Shown piece after piece: positions 26,209-35,614 of a stretch of 64,000 nucleotides of DNA. Numbering within the stretch: position 1 is the stretch's first letter; each line of letters begins with the position of its first letter. The notes below the pieces were generated by a model. That model was given only the letters and a program-made list of their open reading frames with translations. It had not been told where the DNA came from and did not search any database. The position numbers and the translations under genes are program-made. The stretch spans positions 496,132 to 560,131 of the forward strand of contig NW_022985441.1 in the NCBI RefSeq assembly GCF_010093595.1, written 5' to 3'. The stretch comes from Mytilinidion resinicola (lineage: Eukaryota > Ascomycota > Dothideomycetes > Mytilinidiales > Mytilinidiaceae).

Positions 26209-26826
26209 AATGAGACATGGGTTCGGCATTCTAGCTATTATCTACACACTTTATCATGTATATATCAAAATATTAAGTGGTTATGTTCACGGTTATGAAC
26301 GTGAAATGCTGTAAGGAAGATGATGAGTCGCACTATCACAGGGAAAGGGTAACACGTTACTGGTCCAATAAGCGCTATAAACCACCATTACCCCTAACCT
26401 GTATACATCACCATTATCTTCACATGTATACACCCCGAATCTCCTCTCCATTGTATGGCGATTTCTCCGCTGTTACACCCACTGCCCGTATAACGCATCC
26501 ACAGCAGCGTTTTACGACAACGCCCACAGCAACTGCAACGTTGGCATCGAGCATACTGCTCGTTACTCCCACAACAACTACGACATGTAGTCGATGTTGG
26601 TGCTATGTTGCTGCGGTCATTCTATTAACTCCACCATGGTTTCCAGATGTTAGGAAGGGAGCGGTTTTTCTGTGCGCGTAAACGAGAGGAATGCTACACT
26701 ACATGTAGATTAGCATATGGATTGTTAAGACAGCACGTGTGTGTGTGAGAAATCACGTTCACTATATATACCGTACCCAGGCTCTACCTGTGCCCTCCTG
26801 TCCGTTACTCGTGCCTATTTGTGTAA
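26209..26826. other. intergenic, no gene seen
   Basis: About 620 bp of 3' flank and spacer up to the mosaic duplication. A 134-codon plus frame at 26277 is Thr/His-rich without motif and I regard it as chance. Confidence 0.55.
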
Positions 26827-26928
26827 TCTAGTGGCTCTTAGTAGAGCTAAGAGCGTGGAGTTAGAAGAGACCCATTGAAGCTGCTTGGATTCTCCAGACT
26901 GTGGTTGGATTTGGATTCCCATTCTCGA
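26827..26928 (+). repeat. copy of DUF3669 gene 3' flank (repeat copy A)
   Basis: Starts ATCTAGTGGCTCTTAGTAG and matches 28948-29086 along its whole length, with scattered substitutions and two gaps: 39 nt missing after GTTAGAA and 6 nt missing in the TTGGAT run. The copy ends at CATTCTCGA, exactly where the synthetase-derived segment begins. Confidence 0.85.
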
Positions 26929-27307
26929 CTGCCTCTCGATCGGACGAACGTAATTGTGGATATTGATACGAGCACAAGATCACTGGGGAAGAAGATCCGG
27001 GAAGCAAAAAAAAGGGGGTGGAATTTCATTGCGGTTGTTGGACCGAACGAGGTCGCAAGCGAGAACTTGAAGTTGGAGATTGCGGGACAGCCTGAAGGTA
27101 CCAAGGAACAGGCAGTGAGGGTGCTTGAGGATGTCCTGGGGAGGGACGTAGATGGAAAAACGGGTGTAGAGATGACAGGGGATATGGGAAGGAAGTTCTT
27201 CGAGAAGATGGTGGGGGCATATCTGTAGAGGACTTGTGTATAGGTCCTGTATAGAGTGTAAGAATACACGATTTGATATTCACGTGTGAGTCTGGCAAAA
27301 TCTCTCT
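26929..27307 (+). pseudogene. duplicated 3' end of mitochondrial ThrRS gene
   Basis: Matches 22801-23179: the last 99 codons of the synthetase gene (part of the anticodon-binding domain) plus about 80 bp of its 3' flank. By eye I count about 17 differences in the 300 coding bases, so about 94% identity; the frame stays open to the same stop codon (27226-27228). It lacks the catalytic domain and any promoter of its own, so it cannot encode a working synthetase. Read upstream, it is in frame with a Met at 26875 in the adjoining repeat copy, giving a chimeric 117-codon frame. The substitutions are mixed in type and not restricted to C-to-T/G-to-A, so they do not look like RIP. Confidence 0.9.
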
Positions 27308-27617
27308 GGAAACACTCCTAGTTCCCATGGTTCACAGGTCTGTGCAGCCAACCAACGCATCGAAGTGGAGTTTTGTGCAACCGACCAACTCATCATACTA
27401 ACTTATCCTAACGTGAAGTTACCATGGTTCAAGTCTGAGTCAAAATGCAAAGGCCACGAACCTTCCTCTCTTCTTCTGAACTTTACACATATCACAAAGA
27501 CATACTTTCAGAACTGAATTTCAGACTTACCATCCACAACACTCACCCTACCGTCCATAACACCACCATACCAACCATAACACTCATACTACTATCCACG
27601 ACACCGCTCTCCTCAAC
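27308..27617. other. intergenic, promoter side of DUF3669 gene
   Basis: About 310 bp. The stretch 27520-27615 is a C/A-rich run (repeats of ACCATAACACTC type) typical of a fungal 5' leader. Confidence 0.5.
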
Positions 27618-28949
27618 ATGTCCTCACCACCCAAACACCTTGAGCATGGCTTCGGCTCAGACCAACCTCTCCAAGCCTCGAATCCCAAATCGCGCCGCGA
27701 GGTCAGCGGCACCGGCACTCAGTCTTCACGATCGCCTTCGTTCAACGAAGATCTCCTAGTAGCTCTGACTCTGGAAGAAAGACTGGACATTGAACATGAC
27801 GAAAAGCCTGTGGCCAAACTGGCCCGCATGCTCTCCGTCAGGTCGATCATCTCGACGACTTCGTCCTTCGCCAGCAAGATGGAAGCGGCTCGGAAGGGCG
27901 GATACCTTGGAATGTATCGGTCCATAGGAGCTGGAACTTGCGGGATAGTTTTCGAAGAGCTTGGGACAGTGAACGCGATAAAGCTGGCAAAAACTGATGA
28001 CAGTCAACTGTGGAACGACTACCAGTTTCACACAATGGTCCGGGAAAAAATCATGGCAAGCCCCATCAAGAGCGAGAATCTTCAGGTGCCCAAATGTCTT
28101 TGGTTTGCGAAGAGTGATGACAAGAAATGGTGGGACTTGCATCGCCATCGCTTCCCAGATCAGTCCCGCGTCGAGCGACCTCGAGATGTTCTGTGTACGG
28201 AACGAATTCTGCCAATTCCGAAGGAGCTCAGACATGCTATCATCGATGCATGGTGCCCAGAAGACCTTAGGGAGAAGGCCAAAGCTGAGCCTACCAATAG
28301 AGACTGCCTCATTCGCGTGTACCTGGGAAAGCGTCGTCGGGATCCAACCACATCAAGACCACTGAAAATGTTTCAACTCAGAAATTACAACCTCCATGTT
28401 GATCAAATCATGGAGCTGGCCATTGAAGAGTATGGTGAAGTGGCAGAAAACATGGGCCGAGCACTTGCTGTTCTTCATTGGCTTGTCGCGACGGACGCAA
28501 GAGATGTCGAGTTTGTCCTTGGGAGCGCTCCAACACCAAAACCTGTCCCCCTCGCTGCCAAAGACGTCGTCGGCAAAGCTCCAAGGTCAACCTGGGAAGA
28601 AGTCACTTCTCACAACTTCAAGCGACGTGCTATTCGTCTCTGGCTCTTGGATTTCAACCAATGTCGCCCCATCTCCAGGGACGATGAAAGTGTGAAGAAA
28701 GCAGTCCAGGCATTTTTCGAGAACGACCCTTACTATCCAAGGCCGCTCACCAAAACATCCACAGAGCAGCGCCTATGGACAAAGTTCAAGGCTGGGTATC
28801 TGGAAGCCGCCGCGTGGGCTTTGAGGCAGGCTAGTGGGGCGGACATTAAACTAGGAGAGAAATTCTTGAACGAGTGCGTGGAGGAGCAGCAGCGGAGGCT
28901 TCAGAAGCAGGCAGAAGCGTTGAAGAGGTCGCCTGGAACTTTTGAATGA
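27618..28949 (+). CDS. DUF3669 (fungal kinase-like fold) protein
   Basis: Single exon, 443 residues. The region from about 100 to 385 resembles fungal DUF3669 proteins, which I read as kinase-like: IGAGTCGIVFEELG looks like a glycine-rich loop, AIKLAK supplies a candidate ATP-lysine, VLHWLVATDARDVEFVLG sits where the catalytic loop would be (D in DARDVEF), and LWLLDFNQC resembles the DFG position as DFN. The classical HRD and DFG signatures are therefore altered, so activity is uncertain. The N-terminal 90 residues are Ser-rich and probably disordered; the C-terminus has a Gln/Lys-rich helix (EEQQRRLQKQAEALKR). Function is unknown. Its 3' flank, starting at the stop codon, is the parent of the repeat copy at 26827. 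Confidence 0.8.
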   Translation: MSSPPKHLEHGFGSDQPLQASNPKSRREVSGTGTQSSRSPSFNEDLLVALTLEERLDIEHDEKPVAKLARMLSVRSIISTTSSFASKMEAARKGGYLGMYRSIGAGTCGIVFEELGTVNAIKLAKTDDSQLWNDYQFHTMVREKIMASPIKSENLQVPKCLWFAKSDDKKWWDLHRHRFPDQSRVERPRDVLCTERILPIPKELRHAIIDAWCPEDLREKAKAEPTNRDCLIRVYLGKRRRDPTTSRPLKMFQLRNYNLHVDQIMELAIEEYGEVAENMGRALAVLHWLVATDARDVEFVLGSAPTPKPVPLAAKDVVGKAPRSTWEEVTSHNFKRRAIRLWLLDFNQCRPISRDDESVKKAVQAFFENDPYYPRPLTKTSTEQRLWTKFKAGYLEAAAWALRQASGADIKLGEKFLNECVEEQQRRLQKQAEALKRSPGTFE

Positions 28950-29086
28950 TCTAGTGGCTCTCAGTAGGGCTAAGAGCATGGAGTTAGAACCTCAGCAATA
29001 GCCCTAGAAGCCTTTAGAACAGACCCACTGAAGCTGCTTGGATTCTCCAGACTGGAGTTGGATTTGGATTTGGATCCCCATTCTCG
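28948..29086 (+). repeat. DUF3669 3' flank, parent of repeat copy A
   Basis: Begins at the TGA stop region (ATGATCTAGTGGCTCTCAGTAG) and matches 26827-26928, but keeps a 39-nt segment, 29000-29038 approximately, bounded by TTAGAA at both ends; a slippage or microhomology deletion explains its absence in the other copy. Confidence 0.8.
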
Positions 29087-29259
29087 GCGTCTCCGGCTCC
29101 GCCCTCGAAATCGGACCCGCGCATTGCACGTCCTGCCATTTCACATGAAACCCCAAGAGGTCCTCCAAGAACTCGTTCCAAGTGCAAAAGAGAAAAACAA
29201 TTGGCTGTGATCAAAAAGGAATTTATTTCACTACCAACTTCTGCATCCGATCTGGACGT

Positions 29260-32200
29260 CTACGACCAACTCAGCTCCCACCCCCCCTTCCACGCCCCCC
29301 CTTTCGTCAAATCTTCCAACCCAGTAACGCTCAGCACCTTACTCTCCCCATCATACTTCGCTCCTGTCACCGCCTGTCCATTCAGCTTAACACTCCCACT
29401 GCACCCCTCAACCCCCAAAACCGTCACATTCGCCAACGCATTCGTATCCTCAAACTTCCCCTCCATCTGCACCTTCAAACTCCCCTTTGCGGCCCTGAAC
29501 TCGACATCCAGCGTCGATTCTGGAGTAATACTCTCCCCATCATCAAGATACAAGCTCCCCTCCGCGCTCCCCTGCGCATCAAGCGCGACAACAAGCCCCC
29601 AGGGATTCTTCCTGCTCTCCGTCGTCGTATACCCCGGCGCTTGCGTCGGCAAGACCGCGCCGCCGCGGATATAGACCGGGATATGGCCGAGCGGCGCCTC
29701 GATCGTCACGTTCTCGCCCGCCTTCGCCGAGACAGCGGTCTGGCCGTACCAGTCGTACCACACCGTCGTCGGAACACCGGGGAAGACGCCGTTGACGCTC
29801 GCCGCGCCCTGCTCTAGCACCGGCACGACCATGAGCGACGGCCCAAGGAGAAACTGGCGGTCCGCGTTCGCGAGGGACGGGTCGTTGGGGAACTCCCACG
29901 CAAGCGCGCGCATCACGGTGTCGCCGCGCGTGTGCGCGGCGTGGAAGAGCGTGTAGAGATACGGCAGTAGCGAGTACCTGATCTGCATAGCCGTCTTCGT
30001 GGCCGCGGTGACCGACGCCCACACATACGGTTCTTGGGAGATGGCGCTGAGGACGTTGTGGTTGCGGTAGAAGGGGAAGAAGGCGGACAGCTGCATCCAG
30101 CGGCTGCAGAGCTCCGCGTCCGAGTTGCCGTTGAAGCCGCACGTGTCGACGCCGAACATGGGGATGCCGAAGAGGGAGAAGGACAGCGCCTGCGGGATCG
30201 AGAAGTACATGTAGAACCATTTCGAGGCGTTGTCGCCGCCCCAGTGGCCAGCCCATTTGCCGGAGCCGGCGAAGGTGGAGCGGCCGATTATGAAGGGGCG
30301 CTTGGTGGGGAAGACGGCGAGGAGCCCTTGGTAGGTTGCGTTTAGGATTTGGTGGCTGTAGTGGTGTGAGTAGCTTGTCCGGTAGATTTGAAGGGTGGAA
30401 CTCACCCAAAGAGGTTGTGGACGTCGTATTCCTCTACTCCGTCATGGTGGGTGGCATTTGGAGAAACTGCGTGCACAGCCAAATCACCTTGCACGTTGTT
30501 GATAACGTATGGAGGATGATTGACGTTCCTGACACCCGGAGTTGGCGTCGTGCGGAGATAATCGGGAGTAGTCGAAGAGCTGGTCAAGATTGCCGTAGCA
30601 GTAGCAGTAGCAGATGCGGCGCTCGAAGAAGCTGCTGAGACTGACGCTGCCTCTGTGGAGTTCGTGATATTGAAGCCTTCTGGGTAATCGTAAACGATGT
30701 TTCCGGGTTCGCCAGGCAAAGAGAAGGGCGGATGCACGGGATTCAGAGTGACGTTTCCAGAACCGCAGCTGCCGACGCAGAAAGAGGAGACCTCAGACAT
30801 GTCGATCCAGATGCCATCGAACTGGATGTCCTTGTACCATTGCACCCTGAATCGGATATTAGTAGTCTATACGGATTACTGAATGTGTGAGCTTACATCT
30901 CGTTGGACCACCATGGCACTGATTCATCCGAATGCCAATCTGGGAAGACCGTATACCCGGGCCAGACAGCACCAATGTACTGGCTCCCGTCAGGGTTCGA
31001 TAGGAAGACGTTCGAATCATTGCCTCTCGTATACACGCCATACGCGTCGCTAGCGTTACTAGGATTCGGGATGTAGATCGCAGAGTCGACGATCGGCACA
31101 TAATGCTGTCCATTCGCATGCAGCTGAGACAGGAACTTCTGCCCCTCAGAAACCGAGAACGTGTTCTCATCGTTCGAGAAATCTCTGTACTGGCTCATGT
31201 AGTCGATATCGGTCCAGATAGTCTCCAGCGGAATGTCGAACTTCTTGAATGTCTCCACCACCTCATTGAGCTGTGTCCAATTCTTATAACCCCATCGGCA
31301 CTGGTGATACCCGAAGGTGAAGTACTGCTGCATGGCTGGCAAGCCAATAGCCCCGGTCTGGTAAGCCTTGGTGACCTCTGGTTGACTTGGTCCATCGAAG
31401 AAGAACAAGTCGATACTTCCACCGAGGGTCCTCCAGGTGATGTTCTCCGGTCTCAAGAGGACTTCTTGACCATGGGCATTTCGAAGGTATGTACCATGGG
31501 AATAAGATTCATATTTCTTGCATGGATCGGTCGCGGTACTCGTGACTAGAGTCTTCTTGCCATCCGAGTCAACTTCGAAATACCGGGTATCTAGGTAGAA
31601 CGGTTGACTGCCGTAGATGTTGTAGTCAATTGGATCGCCAGTATCTGCGGCATATATCGTAGCCGTATAGTTGTTGCCCAGTCTCAACCCGTGAATGTGC
31701 TCCCCAAGACCGTACAGGTTGTAGTTCTCCGGAAGAGAAGACACAAATTCGACAAATTGGTCCTCGTAAACCAGCACACTACCTTTGGAGCTGTAAAGCA
31801 CGTCTCCGGTAGACTTCCGCGTCACAGTGAATAAGAACGTGGGATCGTTGCTCCATGAGAATTGCAGGTCATGGTCCTTGATGTCCGACTTGTAGTCTGA
31901 ATCTCTCGAAGGACGAGGGACCAGCTGCTCCGACAGAATGTAGTGGGATGAATTGGACGCGTCCTAAAAGTTATGAGATTCTTGAATGTGTGGACTTATT
32001 TGATAGATTATGCTTACCACGTTAGACGGACTGATATTGATAGACAGTCGTTCCGCAGACTGATATTCCACATTCAGAGAGAGGCTCTCCACATCCGTGC
32101 CGTAGACGTCGCAGGCCTTTCCCGCTAAAGTCAGGGAAGCAGACAGTCCGTAATCGTTCGTCTGCACATTCGATGCCGTGTACCCCGGGCAAACCGTCTG

Positions 32201-32371
32201 CACATCAACCGCTTGCGGATCTTGAATATTTGGGATCAAGAGGGCACCATTATCTGCTGAAGCTGGAACCGTGAAGATTTCCCGGAAGGGGCTTGTCGAG
32301 CTCTGGCCAGAAACAAGGATTAGAAACGAAGACAGCAAGACAGTTGCCACCTCGGAAGGAGACCGCGCCAT
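29260..32371 (-). CDS. secreted GH31 alpha-glucosidase
   Basis: Four exons (32018..32371, 30897..31963, 30406..30846, 29260..30355; introns of 54, 50 and 50 nt) give 985 residues. A signal peptide (VATVLLSSFLILVSG) opens the protein. Glycoside hydrolase family 31 hallmarks: GLGEHIHGLRL in the N-terminal beta domain, IWTDIDYMSQYRDF, the nucleophile Asp489 in FDGIWIDMSE, and the acid/base Asp662 in WAGHWGGDNAS. Both signatures lie right beside splice junctions, which restores confidence in the intron model (WWSNEM|VQWYKD and NLFG|HQILNATY). The Ala/Ser/Thr-rich insertion near residues 520-560 is a surface loop seen in fungal AgdC-type enzymes. It likely hydrolyses terminal glucose from maltooligosaccharides or beta-linked substrates outside the cell. 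A 276-codon frame at 29579-30409 is a shadow of exon 4. Confidence 0.96.
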
Positions 32372-33720
32372 GCTTGTAAAGCTTGGCCCGAAGAGTCCAA
32401 GATCCGACTGTCTAGCAGCGATGCCAATTGACCTTGAGTTTCAAGAAAAAGATGGACTGAACGAGCAGAAGAACTTGTTGACAAAGAGAAGAGAAGTGGT
32501 TCCGCAGAAGGAAGGGGTCACATCATATACCCAAGCTCCTCACTACAAGGCGCCTGCCGCAGCTTCCTAGATCCCCGCAGTCCACAACTCGGGATGACGC
32601 TTTCAACGAGATGGTACGACGGGGATTTGCTGACGACCTGCATAAGCGACCGCCTAGGGTAAGCTTTGGGAGATGATGGCCGGTGAATAGATGAGATCTC
32701 CGCTTGAGGGAGGAGGGAAACCCAATGCCTCGCAGTTACCTAAGAAACCTCCCAAGATTTTTTCCGAGGATCAAACACTGCTTACCAGCAAGTTGATAGG
32801 CCATTGTGACACCGCTGTCCACACCGCAAAGAGGTACATGTTGATTTGTGCGAGCATGGTAGCAGCGGGAGGATTCACGGATGGTTCGGAGTGGTATGCG
32901 GTGGCTCAGGTGATTAACAGAGACTAATAATGACGCGGTGGAGCACTGCTTGAGCCTCTTCCGTTGGTTCCCCAGACTCGTGGCTCACGAGAATGTGGAG
33001 ATGGCGAGAGGGGTAGAAACTAGAGGTGTGATGAGGTGATTCAGCCGAGAGGATGGCCTCTTCCCCCGCTGCTTCTGCATGGCAGGCATGATGGCGCCCA
33101 ACCAAAAGACCATCCAGGGATGCAATTCACGCCGAGGCATAGCTGAAGCGGGCGGTCGCCGCGGGAATTATCAAGCTCACGCTTCCCCACAATCTGTTTC
33201 TTGGTGGCCGATTTGCATGCGGGAGGCAGATCCTCCAGCAAGCCACCATAGCGCTAGACTTATAGGGGAAGGTTGATCGAAGTCAATTGCTAAATTCTAC
33301 GCTAGCTTTCTTCTAGAAAACCACTCAACATGCGTTTAGCAGCTTTGAATTCCAATTTCATAAGACTCTCCGTGGGAATAGCTGCAAAAATGGCTAGAGC
33401 CTAGCTAACGAGCGCCAAATCCTGAAATTAGAATCAGATTCCGAGACCACAGCGTTCTGACTGGTGCACATGTGACTACTCTTACTAGCCGGCCACCTAG
33501 GTCACCTCCCATCAGTTGTGTGCAGCTTACTCCCAGTCCTTCGATTGAGTGTCGTAACGAGGAATGAACATTCGGGAGCTGATGTTCTTTCTGCAAGGAT
33601 ACCACTATAGCAAGAGACCAGCTTGAATTCTAGTATCATAGCTTAGATACGATGGGGAAAAAATTACCCGGACAGGACCACTTTTCAAATCTTGATAGAA
33701 TCGAGTTCGTATTTACAGAA
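32372..33720. other. intergenic, no gene seen
   Basis: About 1.35 kb: the glucosidase promoter region and the 3' flank of the next leftward gene. Only short frames without motifs occur. Confidence 0.6.
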
Positions 33721-34650
33721 TCATCCATGGCCTCTACGCTCAGGCGACCGCTCTGTAGGCCATCGAAACAGAGTATAGCTGGAGTCGGAGCCAGACCGGC
33801 TATCAAACACCGGCTCCTCGACATCATCATCGTCAAGTCTGCGATATGTTTGCGGAGGGGAAATTATCGGACGGCTAGAAGACAGATCTGATGCGGGAGA
33901 CGCCCGGCGCTGCCCCAGACTGACAGTGTCAGGCGAAACCACTTCCTCAAACCGACGAGCTCGGGGCGAGAGGCGATGGAGCGGTAGATGGGGTTGCTCA
34001 GTGTCTGATATCGGGTTGTAGACTTCGTTGATGTGGGGAGGAAGAGCCCTCCTATCCCCCTTTCCTTGGTATGAGACATCGCCCTCTAGTTCCACCAGCT
34101 CAATTGCATCCGGGTCTCGTGGGCTTGTAGATTCAGGCATCTCAATAGGAGGTTCCTCTACCACTAGCTCATGGGGATATTTCGTTGCGCTTGTTGCGGC
34201 GCCGGGGTTCGTTGTGTCTAGTTCGGCCTTTCCAAATGTATTCGCTGGGTTGTTCCACGCGTGCTGTCTTCCCTTTCTCTTCCGACGTGCACGCCAAATC
34301 AGATATATCGCCATTGCTATCACAGCTACCCCCACGGGTCCAGCGACGCCGATTGTTATTATATTTGCCTTCGTAAGCCCACGCTGAGGAACTGACGTAG
34401 ATGTGGAGGAGGTTGTGGATGAGGTTGCGATTGCAGTCGTAGGTATCGTCGTGTCTGTGGAAGTTGGGGCGCCCGTAAGGCAACACGGCACGCAAATCTT
34501 GTTTGAGCAGACCCAGTCGTTATCGCAATCATTCTCTGTTACACATGGATCTCCTAGGCAGTGCCCCAACCATGTACATGCCGCTTGTGTCGCCGAAGGA
34601 GTCGCGGTGTATGGTGTAGCATCGGATGCGAGCGCAATGGTTGCAGACAT
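33721..34650 (-). CDS. single-pass membrane protein with short Cys-rich ectodomain
   Basis: Single exon, 309 residues. A small ectodomain (residues 25-57) carries nine Cys (CTWLGHCLGDPCVTENDC then CSNKICVPCC), followed by a Thr/Ser-rich stretch (61-87), one transmembrane helix at about 96-119 (NIITIGVAGPVGVAVIAMAI) and a basic stop-transfer run RARRKRKGR. The cytosolic tail of about 180 residues is Pro/Ser/Arg-rich and ends RSPERRGHG. No clear signal peptide precedes the ectodomain, so insertion may depend on the TM helix, or an upstream exon is missing. The design parallels the gene at 24638 and fungal wall-sensor-like glycoproteins, but the two show no obvious sequence relation. Function not recognised. 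Confidence 0.72.
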   Translation of the reverse strand: MSATIALASDATPYTATPSATQAACTWLGHCLGDPCVTENDCDNDWVCSNKICVPCCLTGAPTSTDTTIPTTAIATSSTTSSTSTSVPQRGLTKANIITIGVAGPVGVAVIAMAIYLIWRARRKRKGRQHAWNNPANTFGKAELDTTNPGAATSATKYPHELVVEEPPIEMPESTSPRDPDAIELVELEGDVSYQGKGDRRALPPHINEVYNPISDTEQPHLPLHRLSPRARRFEEVVSPDTVSLGQRRASPASDLSSSRPIISPPQTYRRLDDDDVEEPVFDSRSGSDSSYTLFRWPTERSPERRGHG

Positions 34651-35614
34651 CTTGAAGCTGGGCCTTGGTCCTGGAAGTGTGAGCTACGAGTGGCCAAGCC
34701 GCCGAGCTCGAGTGGTGGTCGGAAGCTATGCATTCAACAGCACGTTCGGGCTGTAGCTCGTCGAGAGGCCTGCGACTTGCGTCGTAGAGGAGTTATGAGG
34801 GCTGCCGGATGCGCTGTTAACCATGGTTAGAGATGGCAGACAGCCCGCTGTCGCCTGGTGAATCTATATACTAGGTCAGCTGTAAGAATACGCAGTCAGC
34901 TCCCGCACGAGGGCAGGCTCTTTCCAGCCACACTGCGTTTCTGGGGTTGGTATTGGCAGCTGAATGGGCACCGAACGCGACGGCGTATGCGGGCTTGATG
35001 GAGAGACCAATCCAGGCGCACGTCAATCTCCTGTCATCCCGATTTTGGAAAATGATATCAGAGGAGCTTTCAGCTGCGTGTTAAGTCGAGGAGAGCATAC
35101 TAGTCAGATGCTTAGATTAATTGCGGATGTGGAGGATGGTTGAAGAGGTCGGACGAAGTAAATAACTAGGCAGTTAGTTACCAGGACCAGCTGACTAAGA
35201 CCAAGTAGTCCGGCCCTTACCTTTCTCAATATCTAGCAATCAACACAGTACTTCTTCTTGGCTGAACGGAGCTCACTCAACAGACCAACTGTGCAATCTA
35301 ATTATCGAGGCAAACGAGGCATCTCATTATTTCGTTCGAAATCCTGACTATCCAAGCATACAAACGAGAAAGTAATTACTCTCTCTTTCTACCTCATTCA
35401 CGGGCTTTGGAAAGTCATGTGATCGATACTTCACGTGGAATTCGGCAAGGTGGTGAATGCACCACTCTTTGGGCCTTTAGTGACGCCGACGCACTCATTT
35501 AGATGTGGCCATCAGTCTCGCAGTCACTATCTCTCTCCCCCCTTCCAACACAGCCCCCAACCCACCAGTCCATATTCGCCCCCATAACTTCAAAGCATAC
35601 TGCAGACCCTCGAT
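34651..35614. other. intergenic between divergent genes
   Basis: About 965 bp upstream of both neighbours, with no gene seen. Runs of short AT-rich sequence near 35090-35410. Confidence 0.6.

Noticed and set aside
26929..27307. RIP as the cause of divergence in the ThrRS fragment
   Set aside because: Substitutions include C-to-A, A-to-G, T-to-A and others, not mainly C-to-T/G-to-A.
29579..30409. 276-codon minus frame within the glucosidase gene
   Set aside because: Alternative frame of exon 4; Arg/Pro-rich, while the GH31 frame holds the catalytic motif.
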